Shown one piece after another: positions 10,753-24,700 of a stretch of DNA of 64,000 nt. The notes beneath the pieces were generated by a model that did no database searches, was not told the DNA's origin, and worked only from the letters and a program-made list of their open reading frames with translations. The DNA comes from Chytridium lagenaria (taxonomy: Eukaryota > Chytridiomycota > Chytridiomycetes > Chytridiales > Chytridiaceae). The DNA lies in NCBI GenBank assembly GCA_025449115.1, contig JAHLKC010000144.1, positions 1 through 64,000 on the forward strand, written 5' to 3'. Each line of letters opens with the position of its first letter. Positions within the stretch are counted from its first letter, which is position 1. Both the position numbers and the translations under genes were made by a program.

Positions 10753-12849
10753 TTTTTTTTTTGTGAAGGGTGAATGATGGAGAGGTGGTGAAAGGTGAGT
10801 GCTTTTATAGAGGCTTTTTTTTCGGGTGATTTGTTTTATCCTTTTACAGGTGAAATGGCACCGCGTTTTTTGCTTCCGCAATTTTTGTAGAGTTATTACC
10901 CCTTTTACATCTAAATTATAACTATATTGGTATGATGATGTCAGGAGGATTGGCCTTTTTTTCCCCATATCTAAATCAACCGATGCATCACTCCTTGTTT
11001 TAACGAAGCCGCTAAATTACTCCAGTTGTTTCAATCCTGATAAAAAATAAAGTTGTTATAGCTATTTCATCCGACATTGCGAATCCAAGGCTTTTTACGA
11101 ATGTGGAAATGGGTTGAGAAGAATAAAGTAGGCGGGCTTAGAAAAATACAAGTACGTCCTCTCTCTGTAGTTGCTGTTGGAATCCTTAGTAATTGCATCT
11201 TAATCCAGCTGTAATTAAGTGGAGACAATGCACTTGTTTAGAAAGTAATATCGCATTAATCAAAGGTATGTATCATGGCCCTTCGGAGATACGTTGGAAA
11301 TATCTTCTCATGACCAAGCCTAGTATGTGTCGGAAGCGCTCAGCCGAAATGGCTACGAGGGATCATTTTTGAATGAAAAAAGTTGAAATTGGCCATATAT
11401 TACATGGTCTGCCACTATGGAACCAGAATATAATTACTCTTAGGATGTGGCTCTATGACGGACATCTGGCGCCTTCATTAAACATTTTTTAACGATAAAC
11501 ATGTCAATTGGCGGAAGACACCATCAACAATATGCATATTCTTACGCGTCGCAGTATATTTGAGCAAAGATGTCATTACTCTGAGCAGTAAATCAGCACA
11601 AAGGCCATGGAAGATGGTCAATACTTTTGATCTCGTCACGAATCATTTCAACCACCACTGACACGTGGGTTTAATTAATGTAAAAGCCATATCTTCAACC
11701 AGACAGTGATGCATACCGCAGAAAACGGTACCGCTTGTACCATACACGCATAGATAGAGGTCTTCCCGTTGATCATGAAGCACACCGGGAGTCGCAGCTG
11801 AGACTTTAGAGTCGATTGATCTTCCCCGTCATCCATCCATCAGGAAGGGACGTTGATATCGATTGTCGTGTAACAGTAATATACTGCTGAAACGGAAAGC
11901 GAAAGTTTGAAAACTCATCCACCAGCTGCTGTTTTCAACAGTCCCCCTCCCAAACGATCCATCCCTCCTTCAACGGCTCTACCAGGGAAAGAACTTCTCC
12001 CTGCTAAAGTTTCTTTCTGTAAAGCAAGTAACCGCTGCTGGCAACTAGTTCCAGCGAGTCCTGTTGTCCCGTTCTCACCGGTGCCGTCAACATTTGGGTG
12101 TATCAAAGTCGGCTCTGCCATCATTTAAATTCGTCCTGCAAGCATCCATTCACTCTATAACCGTCCTTTCTAAAGTTTAACTTCTCTCTCTTTCTTTCCT
12201 GGCTTTGCTTGCGCTGTGGTTGCTGTGCCCCGTCCATCTATCATCTCCTTCAAACTTATTGTTTAACTTTTGTATCCTAATTTTCTACCTTTCTATATAC
12301 TTACCAACCTCATCATTGCCCAGCATGGCCTTCACCACTCTTTTTCAGTAAATGGATAACACATCTTTGTCATTTGCAACCTCCACGCGCAACCCAGCAG
12401 CCACTTGTTTTTCTGTCTCCTTTGTTGATTCCTCACCCTGTTCTCTTCCTACCCTTCCATCGTATAACTTGCATCAAGAACGAGCTTTCAGCCCGTTCTT
12501 TCAAGCATCATCCACCCGCAAAACTGAATTCGCAACTTGTATCCACACATTTTCATTCAACCGTCGGTTGAATCGTCGTCTTTACCCACCTGATCATCGC
12601 TGACCCGTTGTCAGATTCTCAGGAACGCCAAAGTAGCCGTTCTGTACCTTATTTTTTACCGCTTGTTGGTGAGTTTAGTTTTCGTGTCTTTTTTATTTTA
12701 CACACTTTTTTTGATTGCACAGTGACTTTGTCAATTAACCTTTAAAATGCTTCATCCATTTCTACCGCCACCTCGTATGGCGTTCGTAGATACCGATCTC
12801 TGATCGGGACATTTAGTTTTTCAGCCTGTCAACCGAAGAAGAGCCCTCC
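10753..12849. other. 2.1-kb intergenic region, probably promoter/5' leader
   Basis: I find no convincing coding region. The right-hand part (about 12130-12849) is pyrimidine-rich and contains a possible 5'-UTR intron of the RNF10 gene (GTGAGTTTAG near 12669 to TTTTCAG near 12823). Short open stretches at 11907-12128 and 12352-12603 lack any family resemblance. No repeats, tRNAs or mobile-element ends were seen. Confidence 0.45.
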
Positions 12850-15407
12850 ATGGCTCGTAACCGTGCCGCCAAAATGAACATCACTGCAGCCGAGTTTGTG
12901 CCATCCCCTGGTAATGGTGGTGGATCTGGAAGCAACTCTGGCTCCTCAGGAAGCCTTTCACGCTCGAATAGCAGACGCTCGAACCCTCAGCCTGTGTCTT
13001 TTTCAAAGAATAACAATACGAGCCAAGCTCGACCTCGAAGACAGAGTCAAAGGGAGAAGAAGGCAGCCAGGCAATCTGGACCGAATGTCGTTGTGGATGA
13101 TTATGAGGTGATTTTTGCGTTTTGATATTTGATTGTTTACTGAGTTTTTTAGATTGTTGGAATTGGTCTTGCGAACAAGCGCGGCGAAATTTCTTTGAAC
13201 CATCTCATGAATTTCACCTTCCCACCACGTGAGCAGTCAACGCTCGCGCCGGTGAAGAAGAGAGGTGTATCGTATCAACCTTTTATGAAAGAACGATTCA
13301 TCAATGCAAAGTAAGACTTATCCATAAGTTTTTCTTTATTGATTATGGTTTATAGCTATCGCTTTGTGATGGATCCCAATGGAGATTACACTATAAATTT
13401 ATTCGATTCGGACATTATTGTTGAATGGAATGATATTCATCAAGTGGTGGGGGCTTTCTCACAATTTTTTTTCCTGACGTCAATTTAGCTCGTACCTGCG
13501 ACAAAGGTTTTTCATTGTCCGATTTGTCTCTGCGAGCCTATCGCCCCGCGGATAACTCGATGTGGACATATATACTGCTTCTCATGCATCCTACATTATC
13601 TTAGCCTCGATGACGGATCCAAGTGGATGAAATGCCCCATTTGCCATGATGCTGTGTATGGAAAGGATCTCAAGAATGCGAGGTTTATGCATTTGGAGTT
13701 TTTGACAAAAATTTCACCAATGACGCCGAGGGAGATTCCTATGACATTAATTAAGCGCGCTATTGTAGGGATCTATTCATTGCTTACAACCTAATTGATT
13801 TAGAACTCGTCGCTTGCTCTTCCACGAGCTTCTTATTCTCAATGGAATCGTCACCCTAAAAGCATCACTCAGATTGTGCCTCCGACCGTCGGAAACGCTG
13901 AACTTTTTCCATTTGCAAAGTTGATGCTTGCAAACGATTCCTATATGAAGAATCACATCCTCGACCCTGACCGACGTGATTTGGGGATAGCTCTTAACGA
14001 GGCCTTGCATGAAGAAGCTATGATGAAGGCTCTTGGGGGTGATCGATCTAAGGCAGCGATGGAAGCTGGCTTGGCGTCCTCGGGCTCTGAACGCCCGTTT
14101 ATTGAAATGGCTCTCACGGATGTGAAAGCTAAACTTTCCAAAGTTCACATTGTTGAAGGAGAGCCTGAACCAGCTTGTGATGTTGCGGTAGGAAAGAAAC
14201 CCGTTAAGGGGAACGAGTATGGGATGATTAGGAAAGAGCCTGAGCAGATTATTGGTGAGCCTGAGGTTGCAGGGTCTGGCGGTAAGGAATCGGAAGCGCG
14301 GAGGCCGTTAAAGTCGCGATCGAATGGACCGCCGTCAGATGGATTTTATTACTTTTACCAAGCTTCCGATGGGCAGAATGTGTATTTGCATCCATTGGAG
14401 ATCAAGATGCTGTTACATGAGTTTAGCGAGTATGATCAGTTTCCGGATCAGATTGTTGTCAAGGCAATGATTATCCAAGAGTCGACAATGACTGAGGTGA
14501 GGAATGGACCATACCCTTTAAAATTCCTAACGCATCTTAATTTTAGGAATTGAAAAAGAAATGCAAATACTTGAGTCATGTTCCGCTGTCTTGTGACCTT
14601 TCTTTCTGCGAGATTGATTTGACTGGAGTAGTTTCGGACGACACTATAAAATACTTTGACAGTTAGTATAGCGCCGCCCTATTTTTTATTTCTTCTGTCT
14701 CAGAAATTTGTCGCTGACGTCTTTCCTTTTTTTATTACGCAGAGGAGCTCTCTGAGCGTCGCCGGAAGTACCTTAAAATGGAACGTGAGCTTGAGGAAGA
14801 AATCAAAGCAAAGGAGGCTGAGAGCATTGTGGACTTTTCTTCATCTCCCAACTCTGGTTTCCACGGTCACGCCGACCCTTCCCGTGAACAGATTGCTCAT
14901 TCTTGGGAAGACCCCGCCCTTTTCGATACGTTATGGCCCGCCGCGAAGCCAATGTTGGGTGCTCAAGGCTCCTCATCAAGCGCCAACGCAACCTCATCCG
15001 ACGATAACGCGTCAACCCATTCAACGTCTCCTCCTCGCCAAGCATCACGAGACGGCGGTGCATGGGGCACATCCAAATCTTTTGCGACCATTGCGAAAGC
15101 TTCAGGATCCACGCAGAATTCTTGGGCTCCACAGAGTTCTTCAGGAGCCGCAGTGCGTAAGAGTAATCGGATTCTTATTGGCGCTGATTCGGAGGATGAA
15201 GCTTATGGGTATGCTGTGGATGATGAACTTGGGTGGGCACTTGATTTGGAGGATGGATGCGGATGTGAATTCTGGTGGCCCGAATGCAGGTTCTGTGAAA
15301 GGCAAGGAAAGCGAGAGTGCGTCTGTAGATGCTTCCACCCCTAAAACTGGGGGAAGAAAAACAAGAAGGTTCTTCTTGTGACGAATGGTGGACGCCGTAG
15401 ATATTAA
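12850..15407 (+). CDS. RNF10/Mag2-type RING-finger E3 ubiquitin ligase
   Basis: The gene begins MARNRAAKMNITAAEFVPS at 12850. A Ser/Gly/Arg-rich N-terminal tail is followed by an RNF10 homology block (GEISLNHLMNFTFPPRE; FMKERFINANYRFVMDP). A C3HC4 RING (about 13518-13652) follows: CPICLCEPIAP, RCGHIYCFSCILHYL, MKCPICHDAVYG. The block FYYFYQASDGQNVYLHPLEI with IKMLLHEF (about 14340-14430) is characteristic of RNF10. The far C-terminus KKNKKVLLVTNGGRRRY (stop 15405-15407) matches the conserved RNF10/Mag2 tail. RNF10 and yeast Mag2 ubiquitinate small-subunit ribosomal proteins in ribosome quality control; that function is inferred by family. At least six short introns are visible, for example after YE (13108), after NAK (13310) and after IHQ (13446). 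Two single-base frame shifts near 15255 and 15346 must be patched to reach the tail. Confidence 0.88.
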
Positions 15408-15526
15408 TTGGGATATTGTATTCACTTTTATTGCAAGGAGTTTTAAAAAAATATATGTGTGAATGAAACAAAAGTCAGGGTTGTAAAAGTGTGAAAGAAA
15501 CAATGTTATGTAGCGAATCGCTTTTG

Positions 15527-18500
15527 TTAAGTATCGCTGCTCATACTCGGCGGCGAACAGAAGAACGCGAGCATAAGAACAAAGTAAGCGAGTAGAAGCA
15601 TAGCGCCTTTAAAGTAATTCGACTTTCCCTCAATATAGAGGTACGTGACTGTAAACACCGAAAACAGCACAGCCACCAAATCCCAACGCGGGAAAACTAA
15701 ACTAAACGCGTCTTGTACAGGCGGGTTCGGCGTTGTTTCATTTTGCATTGCCGACACGATCGAACCCGACAAATGGTAACGATGGCATCCCACATTGGCG
15801 CCATCATTTTCTCAATCATTTGGAAAGGGAGACGGTGTTCGGGCTCAATGAACATGATGGGATCAAAGTCACTGCCACCGGTATGCGGGGGCTTGGGTCT
15901 CTTGGAATGACCACCACCAAAGATACGCCAGTATGCGGAAAAGGCGACGAGGATGGGGATCTGGAGGAGAGCTACTTGGATGGTGTATGCTGAACCGATT
16001 TCCAGGGATAGAGCAATGTTGCCTTGTTGCGCAAACGCAATGGCGTTGTCTGAAAAAAATTAAGAAATAATCAGTAAACTCCCATTATTTTTTTAAAAGA
16101 AAAAATTATAATGAGGCAATGTGCCTTTTGAAGTTGAAAAACACTTACAGAATTCAGTGACCGTAGGAACAATTGCAAACAACGTCAAGCCCAAAAACTT
16201 TTCGTCAATAGCCCAACCTCCTTCACCCCCTGTATTCCCAGTTGGCAAAACATGATCAACAGCGTCAATCAGAACCTCAGCAATCAAACTGAACATGACA
16301 GTAGCGCCCAACAGTACAATTGTCGATTTTGTCGAGTTCCAATTTGGGTTGTCGTGACCGCCATGACCACCGTGACCACCGTCTCGATGAGAAGAAGTAG
16401 AGGTAGGCTTTACAGGTTCAGCATTGTTCTCGGTTCTTGAAGGTGCATGCCGAGGCACTTCATTCGGTTGACCAGAAGCTCCGCCACCCAATGGAAGCTG
16501 GAGGGAAACAGCTCGAGCTCGGCTAGAGGGTGAAGAAACGCCGCGTTGTTGATTGCTTGGCCCGCAATCAAACCCTTGTTGTAAGCTGCAACGGCAGAAT
16601 TGGTAGTCTGCATGCCTGACGCAGCTCCCGAATGACCCAAGATAGAGGCGCGGTTGGATATCGGAGCAAGAGAGTCTGTGGCAGAGAGCAAATCGCTCTC
16701 TGAATCTGAAGACGAAGACGTTGAATCCCCAGATACAAAGTCATCAACCAAGGCGCGGTTAGAAGAATGGGTCATACTAGAGTTACGGAATCTCTGACCC
16801 CGGTCTTGCCCAGAAGAAGGTATGGCGATTTAACCTTGGCCTAGCTATGCTATGATGAGAGACCCCGGGATGAGCCTTTGGAGCCTGTTGGAAAGACGAA
16901 TGCCCATCCTCGATGATCCCCAAACCATGAACAGAGGTAAGGAGAGCCGACGGCGGCATTGGCGGAAGGTTTGCGCCATTTCCACGAACAGGTGAAACGT
17001 GAGCTTTACCTAAACCCGAGCTTGGAGTGTGGGAAACCCGAGTCCGCGGAGATGAACTTGGACTATTCCATGTATTCTTCAAAGCTGACATTGAGTTGCG
17101 ATGATGCGGCTTCCTTGATCTCAATCCAGAAAAGTCTGCTGAAACGGGACGATCGAGGCTTGTCAAAAGGGGAGTGTGACCATCTTTATGAGCAAAGCCA
17201 GGTTGACTATTACGATAAACGTCTTGATCATCGTGAACTTCTTCCCCGTTCCAGTCAATAATACGAATAGTCTGCAATAAAAAAAGTAAGTAAAATCACC
17301 CAAAAAAAATATTTTAAAATACCCTTCTGTGCTTCTTTTTGGTTTTGTAGATCCGCTTTGCGTGAGTTCGAAGGGTGAACCATAGTCCGATACCGTATAC
17401 CAAGACCAAAGCCGTTGCGCTGCCATACATCAAAGGTCTAGTATACCTCTGGTATATAGGGTCAAGCGTAGGGGCTGGCTGGTGGTATCGGCACGACTTG
17501 CACGAAAGTGCAGCTTGTATAGGTGACAACGAGGCTATTGGGAAAATCAAAGGGAAGGGAAAGTAGAATTAGCATGCACGTTTGCAAGTAAGGTTGAATT
17601 ACAATCAGAAGTATGCACTGGGCATTCCAAACATTGAAGCTCAAATGTCCCATAAACCTCTTGAAAGAGAGTTGGACCGAACACCCCAATAACAGACATA
17701 ATCAACATGGTGCTGGTAACCGTTGCCGCCTTTGAGTTGAACTTTTGTTCCTTCTTCTTCAACCCCCCAAAGAACATAGAAACCCCCGGAAGCGCAAGTA
17801 ATCCGGCCATGTAGCTCCCCACAATCGCGCCTTCAACCATTCTAGTCTTTCCTTCCATTAAGGCAAGGCAGTAAAGGATGACTTCGACAATTGAGCCAAA
17901 GGTGGCGTTTATCACCGCGCCCAATGCGAGGGATCCCGTTTCTGCCGTAATCGAGGAAACCGCCATTCCAATAAAGTAAGACAAGGGAATGACGGAGAGA
18001 AGCGCACAGCAGAAGATGACCGTGTAAGAACCTATACCCTTGTGGTTCAAAAGCGGGCCCAAGTAGTAAAAATCAAAGAGCGTAAAAATAACAACCGCCA
18101 TCAGATTGATGAACATTATGTTGACGCCGTCGACGGTGTACTATTTAAAAAGAAGATGGAATTAGAGATCCTTAATAGTCTATATAAAATCAACGAAAGA
18201 GACAAGGAAGCTAACCTTATAGTATTTTAAACCAATCGCATTGTAAGTGCATAGGACAATTAGATAGTCGGATGTCTCAAACTCCCAGTTCTCATCGTTT
18301 TGATGCCCTCGCTGTGTTGCAGCAGCAGCGCCAGTGTCAACAAAAACACTGACAGGCCGCATAATCTTCAGCGAAGCATCAGCCTTCTGCCCATGGCCTC
18401 GTACGTTCCCATCAGATCTTTTGGTTTTGAAGGCCATTCGACCCCCCGGTTGGTTGAAGAATAGGAGGAGTTCCTGGTGACATGAGGATCGAATTCATCA

Positions 18501-20504
18501 TCCCTGGAGGTGGAGACACCGTCGTACCACTGCTAGCACCTTCACCGCAGTTGTCTCTGGCAATATTGCGAATATCTTCATTATCGCTATCATAATCAAA
18601 TCCACTAGACATTCTAGAATGACCTGCTTGTTCGGCCCTCTCGGAAATGCCTCCTTGACGCCTCAAATCAACGTTCCTCGAACGTTGAACATTGGCCCAG
18701 TGCTCTTCCGGTGAATGCGCCGAAAGTCGGAGAGGGTGTCTCATGAGATGGCGCAAAAGCACATAATTGAGCTTTGCCATAGGAACAGATACGACAGCAA
18801 AGAAACAACATCCGGTAACTACCAGATGAAGAGGCGTCAAAGTGAAAAACATAACAACAGAAAATACGAAGCCAGCGAACCCTCCACTCTTAATACGCTT
18901 AATCCTTCGTTGCCACGATGTCAGATTTTCAGACTCAGGTATGTTAGCGTCTGGCCTCCGTCGTGGGGTGCCCCAGAAAGCGTTTTCTCCAGTATATGCA
19001 GGCCCAGCCGGTTCTCCATAGAATCATTCATATCTTCTTCGTCTGACGTGAGACCTTCAAGGTCTTCGTTGTCGTTAGTTGTTGAGACACGTCGGTATGG
19101 AGTACTGGTTCTTCTGACAGGCTTCGAAGCCTTTGCGCTCAAGTACCTTGCCTCTCCAGAAAGCTCTGGAGTGGTGCGTCGATGCTCACGTGAACTTCTA
19201 TCGGCGTGTGTATATCTGACGAGAGCAAAGGAGTGGTCTCGCTATTATAAATCTCGTCATTCCTAAGATTTCCTTCAGCGTCTTGGTCGTCCGCTCCACC
19301 AGGCAGTTTCGGATTGTACAGAGATACATGGATCCTCCGCTTTGCAATGAACTTGCCGAAAGGCCAAAATATATATCCAGAAAGATTTAAAAGGACCTAA
19401 ACGAAAAAAAGTTAGGTAACTTATCTTTTAAGATTAATAGATACCCTGCCATACTGCCATATCCTCCCCAACTCTCTCGCAAAGCGTGCGAGAGGTCCAA
19501 TAACTATCGAATCATATATCTCAGATGAAGGCTTGCAAGGAAATAGTATCCGATAGAGAATGAATAGAAGCCACGATGAACTCTTCCGACAAAAGATATG
19601 GGAGCGATTATCAATATTGCGACGGCCACGTATGAAAGCGCCATCCACCATCCAAATAAAAATACCCAAATAATATTGCCAGGGAAGAAAACTGTTGAGG
19701 TGTTCTCTTTCGGACGTCCAGGGACAGAATGCAAATCAGAGTAGGTGATTGCATTAATGGATCTATCCTTTTTATAAAGAGCTGGTTTCCAGATTTTCAA
19801 TCCAAAGGGATGAGATACGTTGATAGCCTAACAAGAATATAAAACAAGAAGAGAATCAGTAACAGACTTCCGGTATATCTTGACCTTACCTCTTGCATAT
19901 CCCTGACGGTAGCGTTACCAGAGGCCTCTCCAGAAAGAACTCGATCAGCGGCTTCCATTTTTAACTCCTCGGCCTCGTCTTCATTTAGCGGCTCGATCTC
20001 CATTTGCTCCGTTTCCATTCCGCCGTCGTCCAACGGCATGATGTCATCGTCTTGATCTTCCAAATTAACATCAACGTCATCATCAACATCAGCTTCGAGA
20101 ACGTCATCTTCAATGATCAACGGGGCCGAAGGCACTGGTGTTGCTTGCGCCCGCTGTTGAGCGGCCATGGCAGCCAAAAGTGGATTGCCGCGTTGCGGAG
20201 TTTTACTAAAGTCATCTCCGTCATCCATCGTCGGATCCATGTTGTCGTCATCAAAAGGAGTTGAAGGAAGAAACAGCTTCGGCATGGGATTCATGGAAAC
20301 TTGTTGCTGAAGCTGTAGGTCAACTGGTGTCCCCGGAGGATAGTTTCCTGGTGTGTGTTGTGACGGAGCGGAGGTTGTGGAGCCTGCGGAGGTGGGGCGG
20401 ACCCCATTCAAATCAACTACGGAACCATTCCCACGGCCCTCTCTGCTATTCCCAGCTTCATTCCCAACCAAATTGGTTGCTGATGGCCGTCCTGTAGATG
20501 GCAT
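15527..20504 (-). CDS. VNX1-like vacuolar cation/H+ (CAX-type) exchanger
   Basis: A large minus-strand, intron-rich gene starting MPSTGRPSATNLVGNEAG at 20504. The order is: acidic, disordered N-terminus; a domain with GNIIWVFLFGWWMALSYV (about 19660); a cytosolic Ser/Asp-rich stretch; membrane segments near 18840; then the first CAX alpha-repeat (about 17940-17800) with GSIVEVILYCLALMEGK and EGAIVGSYMAGLLALPG. A long loop follows, including the His/Gly-rich stretch GGHGGHGGHDNPNW. The second repeat (about 16310-15990) carries IVPTVTEF and NIALSLEIGSAYTIQ. The end is membrane segments KGAMLLLAYFVLMLAFFC. Known relatives (yeast Vnx1) exchange Na+/K+ or Ca2+ for H+ at the vacuole. Conserved acidic residues in both repeats are present. 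Several frame shifts occur (for example near 16490 and 16800). It is convergent with RNF10, about 120 bp apart. Confidence 0.82.
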
Positions 20505-21725
20505 GTTCTCGGGACTGGTTCAAAGGATCCCTTCTAGCCTACTTTTTGTTTAAAAAAAAGAAAAACAGTTATGCATGGAGGGGATTAAGTGACGCTTTAA
20601 AAAAAGTTTCATACGTCTCCGCTGGAGATTTAAGTCTGAAGGGAGCTAAGTACAATGAAATGGGATGGTATACAAGAGGCACGGGGAATGAAGGGAAGGG
20701 TGATTTTGAAGCCCCGACAATTAAATATTGACTTCTGTGAAAGGAAAAAAAAAATGAAGGGCGTCATTCGAGCATCGTTGCGCGATGTAGCCTGACGATG
20801 TGCATGCAACCGGCAGATGAAGGGTAATGCAATTTATTTTGGGCAAGTAAAGGGGGATCGACGTGTTGTATCTTTGGGATACCATATACATGTTGATGGT
20901 TGTTTGTTTGCTGTGTTTTGAAGGCAAAGATCATGAAACTAATCCACCATACGATATGCGTCATCACATCATTCTGGTTAGGTTGCCTTCTTTACGCTTC
21001 AATACCCGATAATAAGACCTTGTTTGGTGATGTCTAACTTTCTTTTCTAGAAGAGTCGCTCGACGACTCAGACGCTGTAGTTTTTGTGCTGTGTTGAAGT
21101 GTAAAAAACATTAAAACAATTGCTCCTTCTAAGGAAGTTCCATGGCGTTCTACATGCGACAGTTTCGCGCCCATCACCATCAGCCTTTCCTTCCTTCATC
21201 GTCTCCAGCATAAATATTGTACCTTGCGTTCTTGATATAGAAATGTAACCCAGAGCGAGAATCTCCGCATGAAAACAGCAAATCTCGTATTGTCCTTCAG
21301 AAACCACTCCTTTTTCTAAAGCGGTGCAAAAGTAAAAGATTGTATGGCGATGCATGGAGCAACTTGCTGTATTTATCAAAGAGGCGCCGCACATATCAGA
21401 TTTACCATCGAAATCGAAAATCGGGACTTTATAAAAGTACCTAAACATTTCTTTTTGGGTTATTAGAGCAACCGAACACGTTACAGCTGCTCATCTTTTC
21501 CCAAAACCTACAGCATTAGCTATGGTTGAAGAGCAGAATAAATATAAATGTCGATATGAACAGTGTCGATCCTATGAACGAGATTTACAGGACCTTGCAG
21601 AAATGGGTGTTTAAGTTAGGCGCGCCTGCTAGTCTGCTATTCAGCTACGGTATTAAAAACATCTCCTTTTTACCTCTCCTCTCGACCAATTTCTGGTTGT
21701 TACAGCGTGGATTTCGTTTAGCATC
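20505..21725. other. intergenic, no supported gene
   Basis: This is the region between the exchanger and the GPCR, which run divergently. A 126-codon minus-strand open stretch (21068-21448) has no recognisable domain and poor composition. No repeats or RNA genes were recognised. It presumably holds both promoters. Confidence 0.4.
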
Positions 21726-24700
21726 ATGAAACAGGGTCTCAGCTTAATCGCCCAGGCCCTCACGACCGCTCTACTGGTCGGCAGTCTCCTCCCGTCCATC
21801 TCAGCCATAGTCTCCAAAAAATGATCCAAGAACTATCGAAGTTGGGTATGGGTGCGGAGGATCTTGTCAAGCGCATTACCGATGGCTGATGCAGCAATAT
21901 GAGATTCAGAGACCGAATAACCCCGTCGTCGAGCTTTCTAACTTGGGGTTCACCAAACCTGCATTCTTAGCGTCACTATTTGAAATGAAAACATCACCAG
22001 ATGTGATGTCCATACTACCGTCTCAAGTTCGACAACTGCCTTTGTTGAAGGCAAACGCGTAAGTTCTGCTAACTCTTATTTAAATTGATTTTGTATAGAT
22101 TTGTCAATCTTACAGAGACATATCAAAAGTCGCCATATAATGAGTTTCCGGAGAATTACAAGAGAATCTGCCAATGTAAGTCTTTCTTTACTTCGGGAGA
22201 TATTGAGTCGATCTATAGACAGAGACTCTGCAACAAATTCTACAATGCATGTACGTCGTCTGAAGTATACATCCAATGCTGACATATAATAGTTTTGCAT
22301 TCCAGTGAACATTTACGCACAGAAACTCTTTTTAAGGTAACATGACGCGTGAGACAGTCAAAGGTGTTGGTAATTAACACGATTATTCCACAAAAAAGAC
22401 CATCCGTATTTGCATTTAATAACGTCTCCATCCCCACGACATTCGAATCCATGCTAGGTAATTATTTGTTCTTCGCAGCCGCTAATATCTTCCAGATGCT
22501 TGCGACGCCTTTGCGAGCCGCGGTAAAATTCTTTTCTTCTTCGGCATCAGACAATGGTTTCCGGTTCAGTATTACTTTACTACACTGTTTACCAGGCTTT
22601 GGGGAAGTGAACTTTATGAAAAGTTACTTTCTGGCAATCATCCATGGGTTTCACCAGAGGTCACCACTTACTATGGAGCATTGGAAGATGATGATTGACC
22701 GTCAATGCTTTGGAAATACCACTTACCAGCAGACGTTTGACTTTTCGTAAGTGTGTTCTATTACAGTAGAATACGGAGCGATTCACCAATCTAATACAGA
22801 TTACTAGGAACCTTTCAAGGTGGTGGGGAAGATCCGCTAGCATTTCCTTGTTCGGTATGACTTTAATGCCATCATGGTGAGTCTTCACATGTGTACTATT
22901 TGTCTTCTAGTCGACAATATCTGTTGTGAAAAAAGGTCCTAACTTCAATTCAAGGTACAATTACTACCGCTTTGATGGTCCCGAACCTCTCGTGAATGGT
23001 GATGTCCCGTCAATGCCTTTTCCAAGCATACGTAGAAATTTCCCAAGAGTCGAGATTCTGAGTGCAGAGGCTGTTGCCGTGAGCACACAGTCTCTAATAT
23101 TACCAGCGCTGTCGAAATGGCCGAGTCTTTTACCAACGCCAATGCTCATAGGCAGGGACTTATCAATGGTGGCGTTACATCGCCATTCATTCCAGGCACT
23201 GGTTCCCTTAACAATTCCGACTATCAAATGCTTAGTACCGCAGATCAGGTTGTCTTATGGTTTGACGGTATTTCCGGCGGGGAGTTTGCAGACGTTGCCT
23301 ATATGGTGAGCCAAAAACCACTACTGATTCCTTTTTTTTATGTTTTATACTCCCTATTCTTTGTACATGATTGATACTAACTAAAGTGCTTACCGCGCAA
23401 CAGTACTTTAGAGACTTTGTTTTGAATCAAACGACATGGACTCAATCCGCTAGAGTAAGGTGATTCTTTGGTAGCATCATCTTACTATGTTTCTTTAGGC
23501 TCTCGACAATCTAGCAACAGAGCTTTATCAGAGCACAACACCGCGTCCACTAGCCAGTGTAGATCTTTCTCGCAGCAGAAGATCTGGAAACAGCACCACC
23601 GCCTTCTTTATCGATCAAGCCGTTGTAGTTCTGACGCCTACTACAGGGAATGCCTTGATCTACTACACGATCGATGGTGCGGAACCTATCGCCGGGACAT
23701 CGACTCTGTACAAAGTCCTATTACTCTTTCAGCCCCAAGGACGTTTAATTCCGTTACGTTCCAAATCAAAGCCGTCTCTCTCAAGCCTGGCCTAAAATTG
23801 CATCCGCAACCACTTACTGGAGGTTACGGTTCAACGGAGCCAGCGTATGCAGCAAGGGATGTGCCTTTGGAACATGTGTTGATGATGATCAATGCCAATG
23901 TTCTGCCTTGCACCATAATGTGTTGTTTTCCAACTGCACAGAGGAGATCCCACAAGAGTTTTCAAGCCACAGTACTGTCATTGGGGCAGTGATAACTGCC
24001 GTCAATGCTATTTTGATGTCTGCTTACATCTTCATTGGTGTCGTTTTCGTAATTTACTTCAATCACAAGGTTTTGCGCGCCGCGACATCCATGTCTATGA
24101 TTTTGATTGTGGTTGGATGCTTGCTTGGATGTTCCGCAATCTTTTTTGTTATCCAAAAGCCGACAGAGTTTACTTGCAACGCAAGGCACTGGTTCGCGTC
24201 ATCTGGTCCGTTCTCCGTCTTGTCGTACTTTTTATTCAGAATAGCGTCATTTTTTCCTAACACCTCTATTTGTAAACAGGCTTTGGACTGATCTGGGGGA
24301 ATATTTTGGCTAAAGGATATCGTATCTATCGACTTTTTCAACAACACGAGCGGGAGGAGTATTATGATAGCCAACACGACCATTTTCCTGTGGAGTGGCG
24401 CGATTGTAGCCATCGAGATAATGCTCAGTCTTATCTACACTTTACTCAATGGACCGAAGCCTGTTCTTATTAGAAGGACGGGCTTTTTAGAGTGGACCTG
24501 TCAGTCTCAGAACGAGAGTTTCGACTTGATCATGATCGCTGCCTTTGTTGGTTACAACGCTTTACTCATCATTGGAGGCGTTATCATTGCAGTGATAACG
24601 AGGAACGTTGCCTCTGACTACAATGAGTCGCAGATTCTTGGATACACTACCTTTACGTTTACTATCGTAACGGTGGTGACGATTCCCATCTTTGCAGTCC

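Noticed and set aside
21068..21448. 126-codon minus-strand ORF
   Set aside because: Cys/Phe-rich random-looking translation, no family, no splice sites; probably the promoter region of the receptor.
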